Shown here piece after piece: positions 25,900 through 38,187 of a stretch of DNA of 55,620 bases; the stretch's first letter is position 1; every line of letters begins with the position of its first letter. The stretch is taken from contig JAADEM010000066.1 of the NCBI GenBank assembly GCA_013153405.1, positions 1-55,620 on the forward strand, given 5' to 3'. The translations under genes were made by a program, and so were the position numbers. Source of the DNA: Chlorobiota bacterium (GTDB lineage: Bacteria > Bacteroidota > Bacteroidia > Bacteroidales > Marinilabiliaceae). Under the pieces are notes generated by a model. It was not told where the DNA came from. It worked only from the letters and a program-made list of their open reading frames with translations, and did not search any database.

Positions 25900-28299
25900 A
25901 TGTGGATCGGTATTGCGCGGATAATTCTTAAGAACCGGATACTTATACTTGTTGCGATCCTTATTATTACCCTTTTTATGGGTTATAATGCCAGGAACAT
26001 ACAAATGTCATATCAATATGCACCATTGTTACCCGAAGATGACCCTGCTTATATTGAATATGAATCTTTTATAAAACATTTTGGCAACGAAGGAAACCTG
26101 CTTGTGGTTGGTGTAAAAGACAATGACTTTTTTTCTGTTTCTCATTTCAAATGCTGGAACGATTTTTCCGAACGATTAAAAAATATTGACGGGGTTAAGT
26201 CTGTTTTTTCAGTATCGCAGGCATACAGACTGGTGAAAAACAAACAACAAAAAAAGTTTGAAATTAAACCGGCCTTCCCCGATAAAGTAAAATATCAGTC
26301 GACTCTTGACTCTTTAAAAGAGGCTTTTGAAAAATTGCCATTTTATAAAAACATCATTTATAATCCGAAAAATGATGTTTACATGATGGCAATAACCCTT
26401 GATGAGAATATTTTACACAGCCCCCAAAGGGTTAAACTTGTTGAAGATATTGTTGAGGCAGGAAAGAAATATGAAAAAACTACCGGAAATAAACTACACT
26501 ATTCAGGACTTCCGTATATAAGAATAGTAACCGCAGAAATGATAAAGCGGGAACTTAACATGTTTATTTACCTTGCATTAGGAGTTACTGCACTTATCAT
26601 CTTTATATTTTTCCGCTCTTTTAAAGTAGTGTTGTCATCTATGCTTGTTGTTGGTATAGCAGTAATATGGGCATTGGGAATTCAGGCACTTTTCGGATAC
26701 AAAATCACTATACTTACCGGGATGATTCCTCCTTTAATTATTGTTATCGGTATTCCGAATACGGTATTCCTTCTTAACAAATATCACCAGGAATACCGTA
26801 AACACAACAATAAAATAAAGGCATTACAAAGAATGATAAGAAAAATAGGAAATGCTACTTTCCTTACCAATCTTACAACTGCTGCCGGATTCGGAACATT
26901 TATTTTCACCAGCAGTAAAATTCTGGTAGAATTCGGTACCGTTGCTGCTATTAACATAATGATTGTTTTTGTTCTTTCCATCCTTCTTATTCCGATAATA
27001 TTCAGCTTTCTTCCCGGACCTAATGCCAGACATCTCAATCACCTTGATAATAAACTGATAACCGGAATAGTTGAACGACTTGTTAAAATTTCACTTAATC
27101 ACCGTAATGCAGTATACATTGTAACCGGTATAATACTTGTTTTGGGAATTATTGGTATCACCCGGATTAAAACCACCGGTTATATGCTCGATGATATCCC
27201 ACACGATAATGCCTTATACATTGACCTGAAGTTTTTTGAAGAAAACTTTAACGGCATGATGCCTCTCGAAATTGTAATTGACACCAAAAAACCCAATGGT
27301 GCAATACAATCATCGGTACTTCGCAAAATGGATAAACTGCAAAAAGAACTCGCAGAATATCCTGAAATATCTGCTCCGCTCTCTTTGGTTGAAGTGGTGA
27401 AGTTTGCTCGTCAGGCATTTTACAACGGAAAAGAAAAATATTACGGAGTTCCGGGTAATCAGGAACGAAATTTCATTCTTTCATATGTCGGAAAAATGAA
27501 AGGAAATCAATCGGATATAGTTTCTTCATTTGTAGATTCAACAAAGCAAAAAACGCGTATCAGCTTCCGGGTAGAAGATATTGGTTCTACCAGAATGGAA
27601 GTTCTTGATAAGAATATAAGAGCATCTATCGATTCGGTTTTTACACCCAAAAGATATAACACATCAATTACCGGTTCAAGTGTTGTATTTTTCAAGGGTA
27701 CTTCATACCTCATACGTAACCTGTTCACCAGTTTAATGTTAGCTATATTGCTGATAGCTTCATTTATGGCATGGATGTTTTCTTCTAAAAGAATGGTTAT
27801 GGTTTCTCTGATTCCAAACCTAATACCTTTAATTATGACAGCTGCACTTATGGGGTATTTCGGAATATCAATTAAACCATCAACAATACTGGTCTTCAGT
27901 ATTGCCTTTGGCATCTCGGTTGATGACACCATACACTTTCTGGCTAAATACCGACTCGAACTGGAAGAAACAAACTGGAGCATCCGGGCAGCTGTAGTAC
28001 TGGCATTACGCGAAACGGGCGTAAGTATGATTTATACTTCTATTATCCTGTTTTTCGGATTCGGGGTATTCAGTGTATCCGAATTCGGAGGAACCGTGGC
28101 ATTGGGAGTATTAGTTGCCATAACACTTTTATTCGCATTGTTTTCAAACCTGATTTTACTTCCATCACTGCTTTTAACACTTGAAAAAACAATCTCTAAT
28201 AAATCATTTAAAGAGCCATTGATGCAGATTTACGATGAAGATGAAGATATAGAACTGGATGATTTAAAAATAGAAAGCCGGAACGGAAATAATAATTAA
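25900..28299 (+). CDS. MMPL/RND-family exporter
   Basis: 799 residues with the RND half-repeat layout: a helix at 10-28, a large periplasmic domain, about five to six helices (about 220-375), a helix near 400, a second periplasmic domain and a last helix group (about 608-765). The motif GISVDDTIHFLAKYRLE in the second half is typical of the HAE3/MMPL group, which moves hopanoids, pigments or other lipids. The C-terminal tail is acidic (DEDEDIELDD). It starts 49 bases after the chorismatase-like gene and ends 2 bases before the prenyl synthase gene, so the three form one operon. The substrate is not visible from sequence. Confidence 0.85.
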   Translation: MWIGIARIILKNRILILVAILIITLFMGYNARNIQMSYQYAPLLPEDDPAYIEYESFIKHFGNEGNLLVVGVKDNDFFSVSHFKCWNDFSERLKNIDGVKSVFSVSQAYRLVKNKQQKKFEIKPAFPDKVKYQSTLDSLKEAFEKLPFYKNIIYNPKNDVYMMAITLDENILHSPQRVKLVEDIVEAGKKYEKTTGNKLHYSGLPYIRIVTAEMIKRELNMFIYLALGVTALIIFIFFRSFKVVLSSMLVVGIAVIWALGIQALFGYKITILTGMIPPLIIVIGIPNTVFLLNKYHQEYRKHNNKIKALQRMIRKIGNATFLTNLTTAAGFGTFIFTSSKILVEFGTVAAINIMIVFVLSILLIPIIFSFLPGPNARHLNHLDNKLITGIVERLVKISLNHRNAVYIVTGIILVLGIIGITRIKTTGYMLDDIPHDNALYIDLKFFEENFNGMMPLEIVIDTKKPNGAIQSSVLRKMDKLQKELAEYPEISAPLSLVEVVKFARQAFYNGKEKYYGVPGNQERNFILSYVGKMKGNQSDIVSSFVDSTKQKTRISFRVEDIGSTRMEVLDKNIRASIDSVFTPKRYNTSITGSSVVFFKGTSYLIRNLFTSLMLAILLIASFMAWMFSSKRMVMVSLIPNLIPLIMTAALMGYFGISIKPSTILVFSIAFGISVDDTIHFLAKYRLELEETNWSIRAAVVLALRETGVSMIYTSIILFFGFGVFSVSEFGGTVALGVLVAITLLFALFSNLILLPSLLLTLEKTISNKSFKEPLMQIYDEDEDIELDDLKIESRNGNNN

Positions 28300-28301
28300 C
28301 A

Positions 28302-30837
<2,536 letters not shown>

Positions 30838-30854
30838 TCCGAAACCTTTTCTAA

Positions 30855-31109
30855 ATGAAAAACGACGATTTATATCTAGAAATAGTAACTCCTGAAAAGA
30901 TCATCTATAACGGTCCGGTCAGGCTGGTTCAGGTACCGGGAGAAAACGGCCTTTTTACTCTGCTGAAGAACCATGCTCCTATTATTGCGTCTCTTACAAA
31001 AGGTGAAATACACGTTATTGGGTTAAACGGAGTAGAGGATCTTTTTAAATGCGATGGCGGAATACTGGAATGCCAGGAAAATCAGGCAACTATAATTATA
31101 AGCGGATAA
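30855..31109 (+). CDS. atpC: ATP synthase F1 subunit epsilon, short form
   Basis: 84 residues. The N-terminal beta-sandwich is complete (LEIVTPEKIIYNGPVRLVQV, GENGLFTLLKNHAPIIASL), but the C-terminal helical hairpin of the usual 130-140-residue epsilon is absent. That hairpin inhibits ATP hydrolysis in many bacteria, so this subunit should lack that brake. The short form is usual in Bacteroidota. It follows atpD by 17 bases. Confidence 0.95.
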   Translation: MKNDDLYLEIVTPEKIIYNGPVRLVQVPGENGLFTLLKNHAPIIASLTKGEIHVIGLNGVEDLFKCDGGILECQENQATIIISG

Positions 31110-31122
31110 AGCTGCTTTTTTT
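31100..31122 (+). terminator. probable terminator after atpC
   Basis: AAGCGG and CTGCTT form a 6-bp stem (one G-T pair) with a 6-base loop, followed by a T run. It overlaps the atpC stop codon and lies between convergent genes only 22 bases apart. Confidence 0.5.
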
Positions 31123-31131
31123 ATCTTTTTT

Positions 31132-32148
31132 CTACAAAAACCGACTGCATTCTTCTGCTATTAAGGCAGGAGATATTTCAAAACACTCCATGTTGTCTTT
31201 GTAACAGGGCTTATTACCAAATACGGAACACGGACGACAAGATAAATCGTCACGCTGAATGATTAAAGATTTACTGTCATCGATAAAAGGAGTAAATCCA
31301 GCATACGGATGAGTAGCTCCCCATATTGAAATGATCTTTATTCCCGTAAGTGCAGCAATATGCATATTTGCCGAATCCATACTTATCATTAGATCAAGAT
31401 TACTGATAAATGCCATCTCCTCCTTTAATGATAATTTACCTATCACAGAAACAACATTTGATATTTTATTCTCCATCTGTACAGCAACCTCACTCTCTTT
31501 CTTTCCTCCGCCAAAAACATAAATATTATATCCTTTTCCCGTCAGATGAGATATCAACTTTTTAACTTTATCCAGAGGATACTGTTTTTGAATATGCATT
31601 GCAAACGGAGCAATTCCGATATTTTTACCATCTTTTACCAGTAACTCCGATGCTTTATCAGATAGTTTAAGCTTTTGTACTGTTTTCACTTTTTCTACAT
31701 GAAAAACAAACCCGGCTTTATTAAAAACATCAGTATATCGTTCTACTGTGTGTTTTAACGGTTTAAGAATCTTATTTTCGGCTCTTGTCAGTAATGCTTT
31801 TTCTTTTCTTCCCTTATCTATTACATAGCTATTTATACCCGACAGATGAAAGAATGTTCTCAGGATTTTACTACGCAACACATCATGTATGTCAATAATA
31901 ATATCCGGTTTTATATCTTTCTTTATTTCACGAAACAACCTGTACAACCCTTTTACCCCGTTATGCCTGTTTTTTAAATCAGGATTTAGCAGCGTAACAT
32001 TATCAATTCCCTCGAAAAAGGGATTAAATGTTTTCCTTGTTAAGAAAAAGATATTATCATCAGGGAACCGGATGGAAAATGCTTTAATAACGGGAACCGT
32101 CATTGCCACATCTCCCATTGCAGACAGACGTATTACCAGAACATTCAT
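31132..32148 (-). CDS. glycosyltransferase family 9 (heptosyltransferase-like)
   Basis: 338 residues with the GT9 pattern: MNVLVIRLSAMGDVAMTVPV at the N-terminus, DIIIDIHDVLRS, then GIAPFAMHIQKQYPLDKV and DLMISMDSANMHIAALTG in the nucleotide-sugar half. Members add heptose or related sugars to lipopolysaccharide on the cytoplasmic face. The start overlaps the stop of the DUF4254 gene by 4 bases (ATGA), an arrangement common in Bacteroidota. Confidence 0.9.
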   Translation of the reverse strand: MNVLVIRLSAMGDVAMTVPVIKAFSIRFPDDNIFFLTRKTFNPFFEGIDNVTLLNPDLKNRHNGVKGLYRLFREIKKDIKPDIIIDIHDVLRSKILRTFFHLSGINSYVIDKGRKEKALLTRAENKILKPLKHTVERYTDVFNKAGFVFHVEKVKTVQKLKLSDKASELLVKDGKNIGIAPFAMHIQKQYPLDKVKKLISHLTGKGYNIYVFGGGKKESEVAVQMENKISNVVSVIGKLSLKEEMAFISNLDLMISMDSANMHIAALTGIKIISIWGATHPYAGFTPFIDDSKSLIIQRDDLSCRPCSVFGNKPCYKDNMECFEISPALIAEECSRFL

Positions 32149-32756
32149 TTGTTGGCAGATTTACGCAAAACAGGGTTCAGATTAGGATCATTATACATTT
32201 TCATCTGTTTGTATGTTTTTATGATAGCCTTACCCTGTGAAATCATTTCAAATAACTGATCAATTGCAGCAGACAAATCTTCCCGCTGCTGAAGAAGTAC
32301 ATTCAGTTTAAATGAACATTTATCCCGATGCTCATCAGTAGCATCGGGACGCCCGGCTTCTTCTCTCATATGATAAATCTTAAGGTTCAGAATAGAGAGG
32401 CGATCAATAGCCCATGCCGGAGTTTCTGTGGCAATAAAAGCTTCCGGCAAAGGTTTTGCATCCTTATACTTATCAAAAAAATAATCATCAATAAGTTCAA
32501 CCAAATCCGTACGATCCTGATTTGATTTGTCTATTCGTCTTTTTATCTCAAGAGCTTTTTCAGGACTGATTGACGGTTCTCTTATTATATCCTCAAGGTG
32601 CCACTGAACTGTATCAATCCAGTTCTTTTTATTTAACAAATACTCCAACGAATTATCATCATACTTGCTTTCGAAAGGATGATCCACTGAATCATACTTA
32701 TGATATTCATTTATTGTTTCCTCAAAAATCTTATTATAATCTTTCGTTCTCATCAT
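32145..32756 (-). CDS. DUF4254 protein
   Basis: 203 residues, helical, cytoplasmic, with the DUF4254 pattern (SLEYLLNKKNWIDTVQWHLED, IREPSISPEKALEIKRRID, ETPAWAIDRLSILNLKIYHM). The function of the family is not established. It is translationally coupled to the GT9 gene, which hints at a part in lipopolysaccharide core synthesis (inference). Two adjacent ATGs (32756 and 32753) are both possible. Confidence 0.88.
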   Translation of the reverse strand: MMRTKDYNKIFEETINEYHKYDSVDHPFESKYDDNSLEYLLNKKNWIDTVQWHLEDIIREPSISPEKALEIKRRIDKSNQDRTDLVELIDDYFFDKYKDAKPLPEAFIATETPAWAIDRLSILNLKIYHMREEAGRPDATDEHRDKCSFKLNVLLQQREDLSAAIDQLFEMISQGKAIIKTYKQMKMYNDPNLNPVLRKSANK

Positions 32757-32777
32757 GTTTATTTATTTTAATATCTG

Positions 32778-32785
32778 CAAATCTA
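32778..32785 (-). promoter_or_regulatory. possible -7 box for the DUF4254-GT9 unit
   Basis: The minus strand reads TAGATTTG, matching TAnnTTTG, 21 bases before the ATG at 32756. There is no clear -33 box. Confidence 0.35.
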
Positions 32786-32836
32786 ATAAAAAAGATATCC
32801 ATATTTCATTTTGAATCATCACTTTCCCCAAAACGA

Positions 32837-34243
32837 TTACATGTCCAGTTGCTCTAACCTGGAAAGTATATCTTCATTAAACTTCTTTATCAGATTATTC
32901 ATAGCATCTTTAATTGCATGTTCGTAACTTCCCGGGCGCATTCCTTTTATTCCGGTAAATCCGTCAGAAAAAACTTCAGTACCTGTTTTGGCATTTTCTA
33001 TTGAAATTTTAAAATCGGCATAAACAATAAACAGTGAGTATCCGTTCCCTTTTTTCTCTTCGCCAGGAACAATTTCACTTTTAAGCCTTACAATAAAATC
33101 AGCATCCTCTTTATTTCCCGTAAAAGTAAAAAAGCTTTTATTCAGAATTGTTTTTATCTCACTTAACAATGACTGTTGTGATGACTCTTCCCCAAAGATA
33201 ATCTCCTCCATTTCTACATAGGCCGATGATTTCTCAAGTTCTAATGAGATATATGTTACGGGAAGCATATTTTCGGGAAAAAAAACATCAAGGACTTTTT
33301 CCGCTTCCGGCTCCTTTATCCCTTGTTTTACCGACGATATATCAAGTACACATTTTATCTCCTGAGTTTTACTTTTTGATATTAATCTTGATATCAATGT
33401 TTTTGCTATTCCTCCCGGGCCGGTAACCGACTGAGAAGAGAGGACTCCTTCGCCTTTTGAAAATGAGAAGTTCAAAGGCAGCCCCTCCAATGGTATTTCC
33501 TGTCCGTTTTCGGCATACCAGGTTGCCTTAACCTCGATAGGCAGCTGCTTATTCTTTGATAGTTTTACCCGATAATTCTTTTGTAAAGGCTCCAGTTCTA
33601 TCCTGTGAAAAATATCCTGTATCTTACCATATACTGCAGTGCCAATATTTATTGTACCATCAACCGAACGATATGTCAAGTCTTCTTCCAGATGATCTTT
33701 GATATTCACAACTGCTTTGCCTAAAAAATTCAACGCAGTATATACATCATACTCGTCCAGAGCTTTCAGGGCATCTTCATAATATGAGTAGGCTCTCGAT
33801 TTAGCCATGTCAAGCTTCATCAACCTCATCATTTTGTACTTCTCCTTCGACAACCTTACCATAACCCAGTACTCTTTTTTGTTTTCCCATGTTTTCACTT
33901 CATATCCTTCCAGGGTCTGCTCTACCGATGTATGTATTTCCGCTTCATATTCATCTCGGAATCCGTTCAGATCCTCAAGACGATGCAATACCGAATTTGA
34001 CGAAACATTAACTTTTATTTCCGAACTCATCTGTTTCAATGCCTCAACACGTGTTTTTTTTACATAATCTCTGCTATTACCCGTTTTTGGTGACATGGCA
34101 ATACCAATATAATAAGCCGGATCATTGGGACGTTCTTTTACCCATTCAGGTTTTCTTTTTGCTGACGCATTATTCGGAACAAGAAACAAAAACATCAGAG
34201 CAAATGTTATAACACCCGATAGCAGTCTGTTTTGTTTATTCAT
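32837..34243 (-). CDS. exported LPP20-like protein with beta-rich C-terminal part
   Basis: 468 residues with a signal peptide (MNKQNRLLSGVITFALMFLF, cut near ASA). The first third matches the LPP20/FlgT-type pattern (PEWVKERPNDPAYYIGIAM, KTRVEALKQMSSEIKVNVSS, EYWVMVRLSKEKY). The middle has an immunoglobulin-like segment (GVLSSQSVTGPGGIAKTLIS) and the end resembles a further lipoprotein-like domain (EDADFIVRLKSEI). It is probably periplasmic or attached to the outer membrane. Its role is unknown. It overlaps recX by 8 bases. Confidence 0.72.
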   Translation of the reverse strand: MNKQNRLLSGVITFALMFLFLVPNNASAKRKPEWVKERPNDPAYYIGIAMSPKTGNSRDYVKKTRVEALKQMSSEIKVNVSSNSVLHRLEDLNGFRDEYEAEIHTSVEQTLEGYEVKTWENKKEYWVMVRLSKEKYKMMRLMKLDMAKSRAYSYYEDALKALDEYDVYTALNFLGKAVVNIKDHLEEDLTYRSVDGTINIGTAVYGKIQDIFHRIELEPLQKNYRVKLSKNKQLPIEVKATWYAENGQEIPLEGLPLNFSFSKGEGVLSSQSVTGPGGIAKTLISRLISKSKTQEIKCVLDISSVKQGIKEPEAEKVLDVFFPENMLPVTYISLELEKSSAYVEMEEIIFGEESSQQSLLSEIKTILNKSFFTFTGNKEDADFIVRLKSEIVPGEEKKGNGYSLFIVYADFKISIENAKTGTEVFSDGFTGIKGMRPGSYEHAIKDAMNNLIKKFNEDILSRLEQLDM

Positions 34244-34703
34244 AATTCTCAGATATTAATTGTTCAACAACCGGATAAACCAAATCTGCCTCAAACCCTC
34301 TTGATTGTGCAAAACGTACAAGTTTTGATTTTGCTTTATACCTGTCCGGTTCTTTCATTTGTTTAAATTTATTACTTATCAAATATTTCAGTTTATCGTT
34401 ATACTCAACAGTATCAATTTCGTCTAATGCCTGTGCTATGGCTTTTTCATCAACACTTTTTTGTTTCAATGCCCAACTGATTTTAATTTTTCCCCATCCG
34501 TTAAACCGGAACTTATCGCGGGTGAAAAATGTCGCATATCTCTCTTCGTCAATAAAATTATCCTTTATTAATCTTTCAATAATCGCACCAAACTCATCCG
34601 GCAAAACATCCCACTGTTCCAGTTTACGTATAACATCACTTATACAGCGTTCCTGCCGGGAACAGTACGCAGCGGCTCTGTTCAATGCTTTATCAGCATC
34701 CAT
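34236..34703 (-). CDS. recX: RecX, regulator of RecA
   Basis: 155 residues with three-helix RecX repeats (ALNRAAAYCSRQERCISDVI, FIDEERYATFFTRDKFRFNG, WGKIKISWALKQKSVDE). RecX binds RecA filaments and limits their activity. It starts 4 bases after the aldehyde dehydrogenase stop and overlaps the LPP20-like gene, not recA. Confidence 0.9.
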   Translation of the reverse strand: MDADKALNRAAAYCSRQERCISDVIRKLEQWDVLPDEFGAIIERLIKDNFIDEERYATFFTRDKFRFNGWGKIKISWALKQKSVDEKAIAQALDEIDTVEYNDKLKYLISNKFKQMKEPDRYKAKSKLVRFAQSRGFEADLVYPVVEQLISENYE

Positions 34704-34707
34704 ACGA

Positions 34708-36075
34708 TTATTTAATATATACTGTTTTTATATTCTGAAATTCTTTCATTCCAAAATGTGATAACTCACGTCCATATCCACTTCCTTTAATTCCGCCAAA
34801 CGGCAGGCGCGGATCCGACCTCACAAAATCATTAACAAAACAACTACCTGCCTCAATTTCAAACTCGGCAATTTCTTTTCCCCGTTCAATATTTTGCGTA
34901 AATACAGCGCCACCAAGGCCAAAACTTGTATCATTTGCAATTCTGATTGCATCTGCTTCATCTTTTGCCCTGATAAGTGATGCCACTGGGCCAAACAGCT
35001 CATCATGATATGCCGGCATACCCGGTTTCACATCCGATAAAACAGTAGGTGGATAATAATATCCGGGAACTTCCGGTATTTCACCACCAATAAGAAGCCT
35101 TGCCCCTTTTTCCACACTCATATCCACCTGAACCTGTAACTCTTCACGCAGGTTATTACGGGCCAACGGACCAATATCAACGGTCTCTTCAAACGGATCA
35201 CCATACCTGACCTGTTTCATTTTTTCCAGAAACATCTCCTCAAACCGGTCATATACCGCATCCACAGCAACAAACCGTTTAGCACCGATACAACTCTGTC
35301 CCGCATTAATCAATCTCCCGGTAACACAAGCATTCACGGCTAATTCGAGATCAGCATCCTCAAGTATAATGTAAGGATCGCTTCCTCCAAGCTCCAGAAC
35401 AGTCTTTTTCAGATATTTACCCGCCAAAGCAGCAACTGATTTTCCGGCCGGAGTACTACCTGTGAGTGTAACAGCCTTAACCCTTTTATCTTTTATTACC
35501 ATATCAACCTTATTACTGGGAATAAGTAACGAACGGAATACATTATCGGGGAAACCAGCTTCTTCTATTACCTCTTCAATTGCTATTGAACATCCTGGAA
35601 CATTCGAGGCATGTTTTAATAAACCGGTATTACCTCCCATCAATGCAGGAGCTGCAAATCTGAAAACCTGCCAGAAAGGAAAGTTCCAGGGCATAATGGC
35701 CAGCACCGGTCCCAATGGCCTGTATGATACATACGACTCTGAAGCATTGGTCTGAACACTCTCTTTGACCAGAAAACCAGCTCCATTATCAGCATAATAT
35801 TCACAAACCCAGGCACACTTTTCTATTTCAGCTACCGACTCTCTGATATGTTTTCCCATCTCAATGGTTATGATACGGGCAAGCTCATCTTTTTTCCTTC
35901 TTAATATATCAGCGGTATTTCTTAACAGTTCAGCCCGTTCTTCAAAACGTGTCTCTCTCCACTCTTTAAACGCCAGCACAGACTTATCGAGGATTTCATC
36001 CACTTCGTCAAGCTGATGGGCAGGATAACTTTGGTTAAGTTCTTCCTTAGCCGGATTAAAGCTTTTTAGTTGCAT
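34708..36075 (-). CDS. NAD(P)-dependent aldehyde dehydrogenase, succinate-semialdehyde type
   Basis: 455 residues from ATG at 36075. A TTG at 36123 would add 16 residues not typical of the family. Catalytic elements are present: TGSTPAGKSVAALA, the Glu of VLELGGSDPYIILED, and the Cys of LINAGQSCIGAKRF. The C-terminal motif LPFGGIKGSGYGRE is as expected. The short N-terminus and overall pattern fit the GabD/Sad group (succinate semialdehyde to succinate), but the substrate is not proven. It heads a small operon with recX. Confidence 0.88.
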   Translation of the reverse strand: MQLKSFNPAKEELNQSYPAHQLDEVDEILDKSVLAFKEWRETRFEERAELLRNTADILRRKKDELARIITIEMGKHIRESVAEIEKCAWVCEYYADNGAGFLVKESVQTNASESYVSYRPLGPVLAIMPWNFPFWQVFRFAAPALMGGNTGLLKHASNVPGCSIAIEEVIEEAGFPDNVFRSLLIPSNKVDMVIKDKRVKAVTLTGSTPAGKSVAALAGKYLKKTVLELGGSDPYIILEDADLELAVNACVTGRLINAGQSCIGAKRFVAVDAVYDRFEEMFLEKMKQVRYGDPFEETVDIGPLARNNLREELQVQVDMSVEKGARLLIGGEIPEVPGYYYPPTVLSDVKPGMPAYHDELFGPVASLIRAKDEADAIRIANDTSFGLGGAVFTQNIERGKEIAEFEIEAGSCFVNDFVRSDPRLPFGGIKGSGYGRELSHFGMKEFQNIKTVYIK

Positions 36076-36144
36076 TTCAGAATATTTTATATTGTTTTTA
36101 CAATCTCTATATCTTAAAAACAAAGGCTACAAACTTTTTGATAT

Positions 36145-37335
36145 TTACCAGTCAAGAAGCTTTTTAACACCTTTGAGTTCCCTGATGTGCTGAACATCAC
36201 GCGAGACCTCAAGCACACCTTTATATTCCCCTTGCTCACTTCTTATTGCAAAGTATTGAATGAATATCATTTTCGGCCCCATGTTGAACCAGAATTCCGC
36301 AACATTCTTTTCTCCTTTTCTGAATGAATCAACGATACGATTAACCACATCGATACTTTCGTGCGGATGACAATTCTGAACAGTACGTCCTATCACTGCT
36401 TTTGTGCGTGGAAATATTCTGTCAGGCGGTGTTGAAAAGAAAACAACAGTATTGTTTTCATCAACATAAGTAATGTCTACCGGAAGATGAGAAAATATAA
36501 GTTTCAGCTGCTCAACCGTAACCTTTCCTGTTCCCAGATCAATCAGTCCGGAACTTTCTAGGTTGACCGACCTGTTTTTATTTTTCGTAACCGGGGTATA
36601 AAACGGATAACCAAGCTCTATACTTTCGTTAATCAGTTCTTCTATTTCTTCTGAGGGAATGTGCTCAAGTACCACAGGAAACAGTATCTTTTCTTCCCTG
36701 AATTTTACAGCAAGCATATTGAAGAATACGGAACCAAACAGATGATTGATTTCGTAAATGTCGAACGGTTGTTGCGATAACTTATCAATGAGCTCGTTCA
36801 GATCTCTGAAAATCTCATCATGAAAAGACCACATAATCTGAAGACATCTATGCTCCGGCAAGTGTTTTTCAATCACCGGAAACAAAAGATTCTCCTTTAT
36901 TACATAATGTTTTTTAAATACAAGAAGTTCTCTGAATGCTTCTTTTAATTCATTTTTCTGATGATCATCCCCCGGATTTTTATTGAATGCTTTAACCATG
37001 GGTTTAATGGCCTCAAGCTTTTCAGCCATTATCTCATTGTTTCTTACCAGAGTATCAAGATAACTATCCGGTTGGGGAGTCAGAGACACACGTTCATTGA
37101 GTGCTTTATATAAAAAATTCAGCACTTTATTAACAACTTTTTTCACTTCTTCGATAGGATAATTCTCTTTCATTATCATATCGAAAGCAATCATTACCTC
37201 AAACGGAGCTGCGGTTTCTATTACATTTTTAAACCTTTTATACAATTCACTCCCATTCTCTCCATTCAGAAAACCTCTGGTTAACTGATATATCTTTTTG
37301 CTATGCTCTTTTACGTGATTTGATATTTCGGACAT
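36145..37335 (-). CDS. DUF438 protein with hemerythrin-like and PAS domains
   Basis: 396 residues. The N-terminus has a DUF438-type helical region, the middle a hemerythrin-like HHE segment (FKKHYVIKENLLFPVIEKHL, WSFHDEIFRDLNELID, KFREEKILFPVVLEHI) with possible His and Glu iron ligands, and the end a PAS domain (ITYVDENNTVVFFSTPPDRI, VIGRTVQNCHPHESIDVVNR, MIFIQYFAIRSEQGEYKGV). Members are thought to sense oxygen, nitric oxide or redox state. There is no DNA-binding or kinase domain, and it appears to be transcribed alone (97 and 69 bases to its neighbours). Confidence 0.85.
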   Translation of the reverse strand: MSEISNHVKEHSKKIYQLTRGFLNGENGSELYKRFKNVIETAAPFEVMIAFDMIMKENYPIEEVKKVVNKVLNFLYKALNERVSLTPQPDSYLDTLVRNNEIMAEKLEAIKPMVKAFNKNPGDDHQKNELKEAFRELLVFKKHYVIKENLLFPVIEKHLPEHRCLQIMWSFHDEIFRDLNELIDKLSQQPFDIYEINHLFGSVFFNMLAVKFREEKILFPVVLEHIPSEEIEELINESIELGYPFYTPVTKNKNRSVNLESSGLIDLGTGKVTVEQLKLIFSHLPVDITYVDENNTVVFFSTPPDRIFPRTKAVIGRTVQNCHPHESIDVVNRIVDSFRKGEKNVAEFWFNMGPKMIFIQYFAIRSEQGEYKGVLEVSRDVQHIRELKGVKKLLDW

Positions 37336-37432
37336 ACCTGAAATTTTTGTTGCAAAAGGTACGGATTTTACTTTTCATGCAGAAATAAAGCTCTGTGTTT
37401 TCAAACAAAATTTCATCGGCTTATCACTCCGT

Positions 37433-38164
37433 TTAATCAACTTTATAAACGAGCTTCATAGTTATTGATGCCGTTTTTTCTTTTGATGATGTATTAAAGG
37501 TTCCACCCCACGAATAATCTTCTTTTGAATACTGGCCTGTTATCTGAAAAACCCCCATACGTGCAGAAACAAGTTTCCCTAATTTACCGCCTGAAAATTC
37601 AGCTATCTTTTCAGCTCTCACCCTGGCATCTTTGGTTGCTTTTGAGATCATTTCTATTTTCAGGTCGGCCAGTTTTGTATAATAATACCTGGGCGGCTGT
37701 GAATATAACTGAACACCTTTATTCAGTAATTCGGTTATTTCTCTTGATATGTTTTCAACTTTTTTTACATCCTTCGATTGAATAGTTACCGACTGAGTAA
37801 GAAGATATCCGTCAAACTCCTCTCCTATATATTTACCCTCAAATGAATATCGTGGCTTTAACTGCGATTGAGTTTCCACAGCACTAAAAACAATATCAGT
37901 TTTATTCACCCCTTTTTCATAAAGATAATCCTTAATGGTTTTCTTTTCCCGTTCAAGTATAACGTATGCCTCCTGCAAATCGAAAGCTTTGGATTCAAAA
38001 TTCCCCTCCCATACTATAAGATCGGATGTGAAATCGGCTTTACCTAAACCCGTAACCTGAATAGTACCTACCGGTTTATTTCTGTCAACATATGCTTTCC
38101 CCAGAAAGAAAGAGGCCGTTACGATGGCAATACCAAATATTACTGAACTTGAATATGATTTCAT
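37433..38164 (-). CDS. SIMPL-domain (DUF541) exported protein
   Basis: 243 residues with an N-terminal membrane or signal segment (MKSYSSSVIFGIAIVTASFF) and the SIMPL pattern (GTIQVTGLGKADFTSDLIVW, GYLLTQSVTIQSKDVKKVE, TKDARVRAEKIAEFSGGKLG). The family is periplasmic with no firm function. It follows the fucosidase gene by 23 bases. Confidence 0.85.
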   Translation of the reverse strand: MKSYSSSVIFGIAIVTASFFLGKAYVDRNKPVGTIQVTGLGKADFTSDLIVWEGNFESKAFDLQEAYVILEREKKTIKDYLYEKGVNKTDIVFSAVETQSQLKPRYSFEGKYIGEEFDGYLLTQSVTIQSKDVKKVENISREITELLNKGVQLYSQPPRYYYTKLADLKIEMISKATKDARVRAEKIAEFSGGKLGKLVSARMGVFQITGQYSKEDYSWGGTFNTSSKEKTASITMKLVYKVD

Positions 38165-38187
38165 TTGCTACAAATTTTTGATTTATA

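Noticed and set aside
27507-27983. Minus-strand frame of 158 codons opposite the MMPL gene
   Set aside because: It is the reverse of a conserved membrane region, with no start context and no family pattern.
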